Below, piece by piece: positions 48,701 to 60,179 of a stretch of DNA of 64,000 bases (position 1 is the first letter of the stretch; each line of letters begins with the position of its first letter). The stretch lies in NCBI GenBank assembly GCA_003117195.1, contig BDSI01000049.1, forward strand, positions 826,501 through 890,500. The letters are read 5' to 3'. Source of the stretch: Eudorina sp. 2006-703-Eu-15. Taxonomy: Eukaryota > Chlorophyta > Chlorophyceae > Chlamydomonadales > Volvocaceae. Position numbers and translations under genes: made by a program. The notes beneath the pieces are model-generated. The model saw only the letters and a program-made list of their open reading frames with translations, was not told the DNA's origin and did not search any database.

Positions 48701-51700
48701 ACCCTCGGCAAATCGATGTACGGTACCCGCTGCGCCGCCCCCTGCTGACCTGTGCAGATGTTCCACCTGCCAAAGCAGTACGTCCCGCGCGTGCCCATCA
48801 GCCACCCGGACTACCCTCAAATCGCGGAGCTGGGTCTGCAGTGGTACGCGGTGCCGGCGGTCAGCAACATCGAGCTCAGCGTCGGGGGCCTGCTCTACAC
48901 AGCGGCGCCCTTCAACGGTGCGTGGGTCGGTGGAGGAGCTTGCGAGTTAGCAGGCGGCGGCCGGCGGCCTGTTGCTTAGCTTGTGGCGGCGGTTAATGAT
49001 GGCGTACATACACGCATACCGTCCGCCAGGTCCTAGTAGAGGCACCGCCGTCTTCTCAACCTGTCCGTTGGTCTCACCTGTTGTCCGTTGTTGGTGTTTT
49101 CGCGTAGTAGCCTCAGCCTCTGCCTCAGCCTAGCCTTGCTTGCGTGGCACCGCCGCCGACTTCATCCTCACCTGTCCTTTGTTCTTATCACCTGTCCATT
49201 GTTGCTGATGCGGCAGGCTGGTACGCCGTCACGGAGATCGTGCGCAACCTGTGCGACGAGAACCGGTGAGCAGCAGACCTTTGGGACGGGAGCGCTCCAC
49301 CTACTGGTACGCGTAGGGCAGTTGTGTGCTTGGAAGTACGCACGCACACATAACTTTGAACACTCGTTCTCCTCCTTAATGAGAATATACATACACCTAC
49401 CCGCGCCTGTGCTCGATCGACAGGTACGACCAGACGGCGGCCGTGGCGACCAAGCTGGGCCTGGACATGCGCAGCGACGGCAACATGTGGCGCGATCAGG
49501 CGATCGTGACCGTCACCCAGGCGGTCATGAGCTCGTTCCGCGCCGCGGGGTACGGCATGGTGGACCACCACACCCTCATGAAGAACTTCTGGAGCTGGTG
49601 CGTGGATGGGGTGGGGGGCCGGTTAGTTGTGGAGAGGCATGGGCGCGCTAAGTTTGGTGTTTCGTTCGGTGTTTCATCTAGGATAACCCGCTCGCTGCTG
49701 CACCGAGGTTTTCAGCAAAAGGCGGCGTGTGCCGAGGTTCTCAGCAAAAGGCGGCGTGTGCGGGCCAGCGATCAGACGACAGGCAACGAAGACAACAGCC
49801 GCTTACGAAGGCTGGCCTGACCCAATCCTGAAAGCAGGCAGCAACGGTGACCCGAGCATACAACTCGATCCCGCCAGGGGGAGGGCGAGGAACCAGCGTT
49901 CATGGCGCGACTTGACAAATTGTAGATCGCATACACATGGGGGACGAGCGACGAAATGCTGTACGTATGTGCTTGAACGAATGCAGGTATAACCGTGAGA
50001 AGGAGCGGCGCGGCTTCGCGCCCGGCAACTGGAAGTGGATCATCCCGCCGGTCAGCCCCACCGCCAACATCAAGTGCTACCTGGAGCTCAACAAGATGAC
50101 CGACTACACGCTCAAGCCGGGATACTGGTGGGTGGGTGTGACATGAGGGGTGGAGCGAGCGGGTCGGTCATGCTTGGACGGACGCAGCAGCGGCACGGTT
50201 ATGTATGGCGCTGCGACGCTGGGTTGCTGCTGGTTGGAACGGTGCACATCGATGACCAAACACAAAGGCGCTGTTCCCAATCAAGGTGAAGGCAGCATTA
50301 ATGTGTGTGGTTCCATGATGAGCCTGCTGCGTGGTCTTGATTCAGCGATGCGCGGACGGCATATACAGGATGTGCCCGGGTTGGAAGGCCTACCGGGAGC
50401 GGCTCAGGAAGGAGCGCATCTCAACACCCGAGAAGGCCGCGGCGGAGGTCGCCAAGAAGCAGCTGTTCCGGTCCATGTCCACCTGGCGCCGGGCGGCCGC
50501 CGGGGGCGACACGTTCATGCTGATCATCTACGCGTCCGTGACCGGTGAGCGAAGTAAATGAAGGAGATAAAGAACGAAAGAGATGTGCGAACGCCCGTCC
50601 ATCCGTAGCCAGTGCATCGCGTCATCACCCGTACCCTGATGATGAATGTAAAAATGTGTCAGCGGTCCCCAAAGTGGGATACCCCCGGCGGTGGCGCTCC
50701 TGAAAACTCCGGTGTATTTTGATGTATGTGTTTCCAGCAGCAGATGTATGTCGCCCGACACTGTAGTTTCCACTACTGAAAATGTGCGTGCGTGTGTGTC
50801 TGCCGCCCGGCCCAGGCACGACCGCCAAGTACGCCGAGGCGGTGGCGGGTGTGATCCGCAGCATTATTCCCGTCGCAGTGGTTAACGTCGAGGTGCGTCG
50901 CGCAATTTATTAGGGGTCACGCGTGCATTATTTCTTTGGCGTACGTAATTATTTTGTACAGTCCAAGGATCCCATATCCATTCGGCCGCGAATCTGTAGA
51001 GACCCAGGAGAGTTCATCCATCGCCACCAATCCAGCGTGCGAATCTCGATCCATCAACTGTGGTCTTATCTCGACATCTCCAAATATCATCCGCTCGCCA
51101 TCTCTACGCACGCGACTGACCCTATATATATCGCGCTTGACCACACGTTTCCTAGATAGAAGCGTTGCTGCGGCAGATGGGTGATGGGCGGGGTTATGAT
51201 TCTGTACGTCCATCCGGCCCCACGAACCGACAGGACTTCGAGCCCGACGGCTGGTTTGATATGATTGAGCGCGCGACGTTCGTGGTGCTGATGACGTCGA
51301 CGTACGGCCCCGGCGCCCCGCCAAGCTCGGCGGGGAAGTTCCTGTCCTGGGTGCAGAAGGGCGTGTCGCTGGGAGGTACGTCCGCCGTCCAGGGCAGTGA
51401 GTTCGTTGAGGGCATTCGAGTTGTGCTGAAAAGCAAAGAGGTCCCAGGACTACCATGTTCTCACGTGTTGATAGTGCTGCCCGCGCGCACCTCCCTCCAC
51501 TGCACACGCCCCCCTTGCCAGGTGAGGCCCGTGATGTGTTCGACGACAAGCCCTTCGCCGTGCTGGGCTTCGGCTGCACCAGCTACCCGCGCTTCTGCGC
51601 CGCCGCGGACACGTTCCAGACCCTCATGTGCGCCACCGGGGCGGAGGCGATCATGGGCGTCACCAAGGTGCGGGCGGGCAGCAGCCCCTTGCTTGACAGC

Positions 51701-54700
51701 AGCTCCTAGGTTCCTGCTGTGGCTGGGTCCACCCTACCCTTATTATGTTATCTCAGGGAAGGTACAGTGGGTAATTGATAAGTGCATGCCGTGCGAGTCT
51801 GGAATGTGTGCATTTGAGCTAGCTTGATGGCTGTAGCAATAATTCAGAAACACATGCCGCATGCAGGTGGACTGCCTGAGCCACGAGGAGGTGACGGTCT
51901 GGGGCTGGGCGCGCGAGCTGCTGTCCAAGGTGGCCCAGAAGGGCCTTTTGGACCCCCACGTTGCGGACATCGCGGTGGCGAATATCCCCATCACCCTGGA
52001 CGGCAAGCCCAAGCCCTTCGTGCCCTGCTACACGCTGATCGACCTTGCAGGTGGGTGGGTGACGAGGATTCGGGTGGGTGGGTGCGTGTCTTTCACGTGT
52101 TGTCCTGTTGTGCATATGCAAATATGTATATATATGCGCGTTTCCTCACGTACCCTGGCGGGCTCATGTACCAATCAAGGTAATAGGACGGTCTTGAGTA
52201 ACCGCACGCACGCCTGTGCGGATGCTGAGCTGAGATTTTTCCATCAGACGCACAGAAGTGATATGCAAGGGCTTCTGCTGTGGGGAACTCTCTGTCTGTC
52301 CCATTGACCAAAGCTTTTTTTGGCCGCCGGTATAAGCCGGTCCGTCATTACTGTACAGGCGGCGTGTCTGCTGTGGCTTTTTCTGTTTCCTACTGGATCC
52401 GCCGCCTCTTGTCGTCGTACCTGCCTGACGCTTATTATTACACAGGTGTCCAGGGCGTGCGACCAGCAATCGATAGGTTCCGGAGCGAGGCGACCGTTGT
52501 GGAGGTGGTGGAGCTGCGCCGGTGCAGTGGAGATGAGACGGCCAACGGCGGGGAGTCGACCAAGCATGTACGTGTGCGACGGAACACGAGTGAAGGAGAA
52601 CGAATAGGGATGTTCTTCGGTGTATATTATCACGTCCGGTGTATCAAGTGCAATATGAGGTTCATTGGCATCCACGCATATCTTTTCACGTTTCTTGTGG
52701 CCCACTGCTTGCAGGTCATCCTCGATGTCAGCAAGCTCCCCGGCGGCGGCTCGTCCTACCTAGCGGGTGACGAGCTGGCCGTGTGGGCCGAGAACCCGTC
52801 AGAGGCAGTTGCCACCGTTGCGGCGGCTCTGGGCCTCCACGGCAGCCACCTGGACGCCATGTTCCTGCTCCAGGATGCCCGAGACAAGGACGAAGAGGAC
52901 GGGGCAGGTCCCCTAGCCGAGGCCGATGAGGAGGAGGGCCGCCTGGACTGCGCGCCCTTCCCGCTGCCCAACAGCTTCCGAACCATCCTCACCCGTTACA
53001 TCGCCCTATACGACAAGCCGTCGTACGAGGCCGTGTGCGCGCTGCCGCAGTACGCGCCTGAGGTGCGCAAGCCTTGCTAATGGCTTGCCTTTACTCTCCT
53101 TCTACGCGTATTTTTCTTTCTTTACTTTATCCACGCATTTAGGAACTGGCCTGATGCAGGTCAGAACTACCGTTCGTTCTGGCATGTACACGTTCTGGCA
53201 TGTACAGAGAGGACAATATAGATGGATGGCCGAGTTCTGATCCCGGGATTCCGCCTTCCTGATCCGTTCCCATCTCCAGGACGAACGGCTGGCGGCGATT
53301 GCAAAGTCGTACGCGTCGTACCAGGAGTGGGTCTCTGCGACAGGCACTCGCTGGTGCGACATGTGGAAGGAGTTCCCCACTCTGATGGGTAAGGAGAAGA
53401 CATGCATGGTTTACCGTAGCATGATGATATCATGAAAGCAAATACCTAAATGTCTTCATTACGATGCCATCGCAGGCCGCGTCCCTCCCTCCGTGTTCTT
53501 CCAGCTGGCGCCCACCATCAAGCCGCGGCACTACTCCATCAGCAGCTCCGCCTCCAAGCACCCGGGGCAGCTGCACCTCACTGTGTCCCGCCTGTCGTAC
53601 CGGCTGCCCTCGGGCGAAGTGCGCGACGGCTTCTGCTCGTCCTTCCTGGCCACCCGCAAGCCGGGCGACCGCGTCGGTGTCAAGGTGCTGCCCACCCCGG
53701 GCTTCCGCATGCCGCTGAACCCGTCAGCGCCGGTCATCATGGTTGCGGCCGGAACCGGCATTGCGCCCTTCAAGTGAGTCCGGAACGTGTTCGTGCCTAT
53801 ATGTTTCCAGCATGTTCGAGCAACAAAACGCGGCCAGTCCACCCGCGTCATGTGTACGTACGTATGTGTTTTGATTCGCACTAAACTTCCGTTGTCTGTT
53901 GCCATGCTGTGACCTATAAGTATACATGTGAGCGCGCTTTTGTTATTAATAACAGCAGTGATTCTTTTCCAATAACCCCATCTGTCCTCCTGTATGTCCT
54001 GCCTTCACCTCCACGCAGGAGCTTTTGGGAGGAGCGCCAGGCCCGGAGCGTGGAGGCGGTTGAGGCGCAACCGCTGGCCGAGCAGAGCTCCTTGAAGGCC
54101 ACGGGCGGCGACATCAAGCTCAGCCCCAACAAACCTACGAATGGCTCGGTGACGCAGCAGCTGGGACCGGGCGTGCTGATCTTCGGCTGCCGCAACAGCA
54201 CCACCGACTACATCTATTCTAACACGGTGGAGGTAGGTGCGCACCGTGATGCTGTGTGTGGATGTAGCCGGCGGCCAGCCATATGCACGAACATACACTC
54301 TTGCCATGCTGCATTTCATTTCATCGATGCTGCTGCTGTGTGTCGCCATTACTTGTTATTAAGGATGTTACAGCGGACCCCGCGGGTCATCGGTGACAGC
54401 CAAAGCGTTGCCGTGTCGTTTTCGCATGTACACAGGACGCCCTCGCGATGGGCGCTCTGAGCCGCGTGATCACGGCCTTCAGTCGTGAACCTTCCACCCG
54501 CAAGCAGTACGTCCAGGACGCAGTGGTGGCCAACGCAGATGAGCTCAAGCCGCTGCTGGCGGCCCCCGGCTGCCACGTCTACGTGTGCGGCAGCAGCAAC
54601 ATGGCGCAGGAGGTCGCGCTGGCCTTCCAAAAGGTAGGTACCTAAGGACTCTCCTCCCGGGCTCCACACGTGCACCGAAACACACCGCGCACCCACTCTA

Positions 54701-57700
54701 CCAGGGAACCAACCCGTTCCAGAAGACCAACCATAGCCAGGGATAAAGCCCGCTCATGGGGAGTTAGCCACCACCACCCTAGCCAAGACCTGCCGGATCA
54801 CGTCTCGGGCGGTGGCCCATACATAGCCTTGGAAGGCGACGGGAGCTCGCGAGCCACTATCAGGGGCCGGTCCGGCGTATGTAAATAACTACCAGGCGAG
54901 CCACTATCAGGGGCCGGTCAACCTGCGTCGTCCGCTAACGTTCTCGGCAGCGTGTACCGTCTGTAGTGCGGTCTGCTGCGGATGACCATACACATACAAG
55001 TGGGTCAGGGTGGGTCCACACCAACGAACGCCCTTCCTTCCTTCCTTCATGATGCCGTACACGCACCGGACATTACGCTTGCCCACCCGACCATACGCTT
55101 CTGGCTGCTGGAGGGAAGGACAGCTTTATTTATGCGTCTATCGCGACCTTCGTTGTGTGTGGCGTGTTTGACTGGTCCTACCTGCTAACAGGTTATGGGG
55201 CCCCACGAATTCACCAAGATGGTGGACGCTGGGCGCTACCACGAGGTGGGTAAATGTGTCATTTATTGCCGTGCTGAACACCCCGTATGAAATTAGACCT
55301 ATAGACCAAAATCGTGAGCTTGGAAGCATGGCCGTTTCATCAATGTATAATGCAACCTTGCGCACCGATCGAGCACGCACGCGCGCTCTCTCCTGTATGT
55401 GCTCCAGCTGCCCCAGCTGACCATCTGTGTCGTGCCGGTCCCGCCAGGACGTGTTCGGCATCGTCATTCCGGACTACAGCGGGGCCATCAAGGCCGCCGC
55501 CGCGCGGGGTACTCTCGCGCTGCTGGGCAATGCCACCCCCGCCGAGGTACGGAGGAGTCCTACGCTCCTGCCTGCGGGTCTCAAAATTGGCTGTGTAGCG
55601 TAGGCCGTCGAGAAAGGAAGCCTACATCGCTTCGCAAAGCTCAGCGTGTGACCTCGGCATGTATCCCAGCGGCTGAAAAGTAAGCACGTATGCGTGCGTG
55701 GCGTGCTGACCTGCCAGGTGGCCGAGATGCTGGACAGCGGCGCGCTCACCGTGGATGCCCTTGACCACGCGGGCCGTACACTGCTCCACATTGCCGTACA
55801 AGCGTCCAACGCGCCCCTGGTGCAAATGCTCCTGGAGCGGGGCGGCTGCGCTATGAACGTTCTCGATATGTACGGCTACACGCCGCTGCAGCTGGCACGC
55901 GTTGTAAGTTTCTGCGTCATCACCGGGGTTGCCCCGCTGCTCTATCTATCTGTCGGTGGGTGCGTGCCGCAGGGGTTTCTCCTGGGGTGCCCGGGTGACC
56001 TGGGGTACCTTGCTTGGGCCTTCACGAAGGAGGTTGTGCGTGGCTGCGCAGTAAAGCGCGAACGAAGCTAACTGGAAACATGATATATGGTATACGAGCA
56101 TCTGCTGCCGCGCCTTACCTTCTGCATCTGTCTGGATGCCGTCCAGACGGGCCAGCCGGAGCTGGCCGCCCTCCTGGAGTCCCGCGGCGGCCGCCTGGTT
56201 TCCCGGCTGGTGTCCCAGTTCTACCCGCTTCACGCTGCGGTGATGGAGAATGACCTGGAGGCGGTGCGGGCTGCCATTGCCGACGGCGCCAACCTGGCGG
56301 CTGCGGAGTTCCATGGCCTGACGCCGCTGCATGTCGCCTGCTCGGTGGCGGGCGAAGAGATTATCAAGGTGCGTGTATCATCTGATGCGGAGTGTCCGGG
56401 CAGCGAGGTTAGAGCATTAGTGAAAACCAGAGCCCCTACGCCTGTATGTGGGCAACAATTTTGGAAGCAAGAAGAGACCACAGGGTTCGTTGCAAATTTG
56501 CAAATTTGCAATGAAGAGCGAGCGATGCATGCGGCGGCCATAGGCGCCTGATCCTCCCACTCGTGTCAAACATCGCTGTTGCCCGAGCATCTCAACTTCT
56601 GCCGTGTCCTGCCTACCTGCGTGCAGGCCCTTATCGCGGCCGGCGCGCCCCTGGACGCGACGACGAGGCGGGGGCTTCTGCCGCTGCAACAGGCCCTCAT
56701 TCTGCAGAGGACGGAGGCGGCCGACCTGCTGCAGGTGCGCGATGAAAAAAGATAACTCCGCTGCAGTGTGTGCATCTTCCAAAACGGGGAAATAAAATTC
56801 CGCAGGTTTCTGGCCTGTCGCCAGTAGCCAAAAACCCTTCGTCAGGGCAGGTTTTGGGGGCCTTCCTAGGTGCCAGGAAATCAAAACCTCCGTGGCAGGT
56901 CTGGAAATATTTCTGCGTGTTTCAACGGCAAGGCCACTGCTACCACAGCTATGACAGGGATTCACAGTCTTGAAGGGCTGAAGCGCGCTTTCTGTGCGTC
57001 GCGGATGCATATGGGAGGTTTACCAGGAGTCGGGGACACGGCATCAGAGTGTGTTTGGCGGTAGACAGGTGTATGACGCAGGAATTGTCCCTGCGCCTGC
57101 AGATTTCCAGGCCCTTTTGGTAGTCTGGAAAATAGTTGGCAGGGCAGGTTTCCGGCTCTCGCAGGTTTTTGGGGGGTCCGAGAAATACATGCCGGGTTTT
57201 GGCCCGTAAATATTTGTAGCAACACTGCTCCGCTGTGGTAAAGGCAGGCGCGGAAACATACATAAAACTGCCAAGACGTCAACAGGGCAAATTACAACAC
57301 GCCAGCTGCTGCCCGGCAACCTTCCCGCACATGCAGTCATGAACTTATTAGATTGCCCGCTACGCAACCCGTTTTCATTCCATTCGTTCGCCACCGACCG
57401 ACCTGCGCCGAGCGCCGCAGGCCGCCGGTGCGCCGCTGGTGGTGGAGCACGTGGTCAGCGCGGGCCATGAGGGCGACGCGGGCAGCAACAGCAGCGTCGC
57501 CTGGTCGCCCCAGACCAGTGACGGCCTGCTAGCGGCTGTGGGACTGACGGAAGAGGAGCTTGCAGCGCTGCAGGTAGGCAGCAGGACAACTCACTGGCCT
57601 GCATATCTGTTGTCGCACACACGACATATGTGCGGCACAACGTAAAGCACGGAACAGATAGGCGTATAGACCTTGTATACTATGTACTACTGAGCCATGG

Positions 57701-59250
57701 CGGATTTGGGGGACTGCCTGGTTGATAACGAGCCACGGCGGGCCACGGCGGATGCCTGCTTGCTTTTTGCAGGGCTCCTGGGCGTTCCTCAGCGGTGTCG
57801 CCTTCCCACCCCGGCGCGCGCGCATGGAGCAGTTCTCCACCGACTTCTTCCTGAGCCTCTTCGACCAGTGCCCGCACCTGCTGCGGCTCTTCCCCTTCAA
57901 GGACTGCGAGGTGAGTGCGAAGTAGGGGTTGTACATGTATACGCGCTTCCGTCTTGAGAGACACGCACTTCCGTCTTGACGCATACGTGCAGGGTTTCTG
58001 CCGTTGCTCTGCTGCGTGCACGCGGAGGGTATCGATCCCTGGTAGCCAGCACCGATGCTTGATCCCTTTGTGGAGCTCGCTGTGGCACGCATTTCAGCCA
58101 CACCGTAACGGCTTGCACATGTTATTACGTCCGCAGGGCCAGCCGCTCATGGCCGAGATCAAGGCACACGCCATCAAGGTGTTCTCCATGATCGGCTCCT
58201 TCCTCATGCTGCTGTCCAACTACTCCGTTCTGGACAGGTGAGCGATCCGCCGAGCGAGAACGATGGATGCTGCTGGCCCAGCGGCTGTATGCATGTGATC
58301 GTAAATCAAGGCAAACAAGCAAGAATTGGTGCACGCGCGCTCGCTACCTATTGGAGGCTCGTCATAAACCGTTCATCGTTCGTTGTCCCTAGCTACCTCG
58401 CGCTCGTATGTACACCGTACACGTATGGGACTGCATGACTGCACGTTTGCGCCCTGCCTGCTGGCAGTGGACTAGACACGGCCAATAATGGCAAGTGGAC
58501 CAGACACGGCCAATAATGGCAAGTGCGGACCCATGACACACAACCCTATATATACGTGTATTATTATGTATGTACCGGGGATGGCGTGCGTGCGTGCTGC
58601 CCGCCCGGCGTTAGTCTTCAGCAGCTTAAGTCCGTTCGTTCCCGCGGGGTGGGGGCCTTTGATACTCAGTGTTACCTACCGCGTATTACTCTAATAGAAG
58701 TATCGCACGCGTACCCTCCCACCCTGTATGTCGTACATACACAGGATCGCGCGCAGCCTCGTGGCGAGGCACATCGGGTACGGCGTCGAGCAGTCGCACT
58801 ACGAGGTCTTCATCAACCTGCAGCTCGACTTCATTTCCAAGGTACGTATGTGTACGACGTATGTGTACGTCATGTATTGTATCTGATGACCGGGCCTGAC
58901 GCTGGCTTACGTCTCACTAGTAACGTCGCAGGTGTAACGTCTCATTACTAATAACAAGGCTGTTCTAGCCGTTCCCTGTGTAACGCCGGGTTACAGTACA
59001 AGTCCCTACACTGACCCTGCACAGTATCTCGAGAAGCCTTTGGCCGCGCCGTGTCACACCCTGCGTGGATGACACAGTTCAGTTACTCCCGTTGCGACGG
59101 ACTTGCGGCCTTTGGTTGCAGGAGCTGGGGCCCCTGTGGGACGACACCAATGCGTCGGCGTGGCGCAAGGTGTTCGCACTCCTGCGCAAGATCGTGCAGT
59201 CCGTGTACGAACAAAAGCAGCAGGCGCAGGAGCGCGCCAGCGCAGCCTAG
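45212..59250 (+). CDS. NOS: Nitric oxide synthase copy B: NOS oxygenase-FMN-FAD/NADPH-ankyrin-globin (32 exons, 1547 aa)
   Basis: Thirty-two exons add to 4644 nt, all in the same positions and phases as copy A. Order by residue: Cys cassette 1-82, oxygenase 83-448, linker 449-498, FMN about 499-689, FAD and NADPH about 690-1170, ankyrin about 1171-1342, linker 1343-1393, globin 1394-1547. Key residues: proximal Trp145 and heme-ligand Cys151 (WRNAPKC), Glu333, Trp418, globin His1450 and His1482. Differences from A lie mainly in the N-terminal leader, the oxygenase-FMN linker (charged in B, Ala-rich in A), the acidic FAD-domain loop of exon 18 and a 10-residue longer exon 21. All its donors are GT. 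ATG 45212 opens the only frame leading into the CPFGHGSVGVG block. No disabling change was seen; reaction and pathway as for copy A. Confidence 0.96.
46594..50127 (+). other. NOS-B exons 3-11: oxygenase domain
   Basis: Exons: 46594-46808, 47009-47021, 47339-47526, 47769-47835, 48289-48378, 48758-48917, 49217-49265, 49424-49597, 49987-50127. Most of the exon sequence is identical or nearly so to copy A (exon 9 is identical over all 49 nt), while exon 7 and the first bases of exon 8 differ. Confidence 0.95.
48415..48649 (+). repeat. Repeat D, copy 2 (about 235 bp, NOS-B intron 7)
   Basis: Same orientation and extent as 43151-43383; it begins 36 bp after NOS-B exon 7. Copy A lacks it at this position. 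Confidence 0.9.
54353..54402 (+). repeat. Short dispersed repeat, family A1 (33 bp before NOS-B exon 22)
   Basis: Near-identical to the A1 copies in NOS-A. It is in intron 21 of copy B, where copy A has no such element, so the insertions post-date the duplication. Confidence 0.9.
54660..54782 (-). mobile_element. Fragment of retroelement 3' end, inverted (NOS-B intron 22)
   Basis: CCATAGCCAGGGATAAAGCC, then CGCTCATGGGGAGTTAGCCA, is the reverse complement of the end of the element at 61013-61080. Two further copies of a GCGAGCCACTATCAGGGGCC segment follow at about 54846-54916. Confidence 0.75.
55718..57573 (+). other. NOS-B exons 25-28: ankyrin repeats and linker
   Basis: Exons: 55718-55903, 56147-56368, 56627-56734, 57421-57573. 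Signatures are GRTLLHIAVQASNAPLVQML, GYTPLQLARV, FYPLHAAVMENDLEAVRAAI, GLTPLHVACSVAG and GLLPLQQALILQRTEAADLL. Exon 26 is almost identical to copy A, exon 25 is much more diverged. Confidence 0.93.
57773..59250 (+). other. NOS-B exons 29-32: C-terminal globin domain
   Basis: Exons: 57773-57910, 58137-58237, 58745-58841, 59122-59250. Helix-E block IKAHAIKVFSMIGS (distal His1450) and helix-F block VARHIGYGVEQSHYEVF (proximal His1482), then LGPLWDDTNASAWRKVFAL and a Gln/Ala-rich tail. Confidence 0.93.
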
Positions 59251-60179
59251 TCCGGCCGATGTGCAGCAGGGGATTCATTCTCTTGGTCCGTTGGGTGGAC
59301 CAGCTGCACTTTCGCACGTAGGAGCTCAATCGTATCCTGCAGCTCGACGCGAACTTATTAGTCCGCTAGTGGCCATCTCAAGCTCCGGTTGTTTGCAGCT
59401 GTTCCGGTTTCAGCGCAATATTCGGCGGTGTACGCCGTGCGCACACGACTGGGGGCGTAGCTGCGATGGATTGACGTGATCGTATTAGCCATCGTCGGTC
59501 CACTGTATGTTCGCTGGCAGCTAAAATATTATGCCGAACTGCGACATATTTATCCGGGTCCTTACGACGTCTTCTGCATACATATAGCCGTCATATATTC
59601 GGGCAGGCAGGGCGGATGGGCAGCAGGCAGCAGGGCGGCAGCCGAAAGGCCTCTGAATTCCTGCCTATTGGTTGCGTACGGTGTCCTGCACACAGCCGGC
59701 GGTGATGGCTGGGCAGCAGGCAGGGTCGCAGCTCGAAAGGGCTCTGGTTTCCTTCGTTACATTTTGATGATATGCGCGGGCGTTAATAACTTCGTCGATT
59801 GGTTTGTCAGTGGTACGGGTTGGTACGGGTATGGTACGGAACAGGCAACAATAATTCTCCATCGGTTGGCAGTCCGTCAAGCACGCAGATTGGGCTCTAT
59901 GCGAGAGTACCTTAGTTGTCCCAACAAAGCTCCAGGGACTATGACATATACAGCTGTTCTCGCCCCAGTGCAGGAAGGCAGAGCGATACTACGTCATCAA
60001 CTTTGTTGGTCGCGTCGTTTGTCGTACATGCTGTAAATGAGTAATCGATTCAAACCCGCCCTAACCCTGAGCTATCCTGGACGTACGCCTTATTGCGTGC
60101 GTGCGCAGAACGAACGAACTCCTAGAGCTCAACTTGGGATCGATTCGGCGGCTGGGATCAGTCAGCACATAAAGTAAAC

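Larger units (their letters stand above)
50369..55546 (+). other. NOS-B exons 12-24: linker, FMN, FAD and NADPH domains
   Basis: Exons: 50369-50544, 50816-50892, 51234-51375, 51522-51667, 51867-52050, 52446-52567, 52715-53062, 53280-53388, 53476-53773, 54019-54232, 54436-54633, 55192-55245, 55448-55546. The linker contains WKAYRERLRKERIS and EVAKKQLFRSMSTWRR, basic enough to be a calmodulin-binding candidate. The reductase ends RYHEDVFGIVIPDYSG. Confidence 0.93.

Noticed and set aside
59476..60036. 186-codon open frame after NOS-B
   Set aside because: Contains an internal DNA duplication, has no domain and most likely overlaps the 3' UTR.
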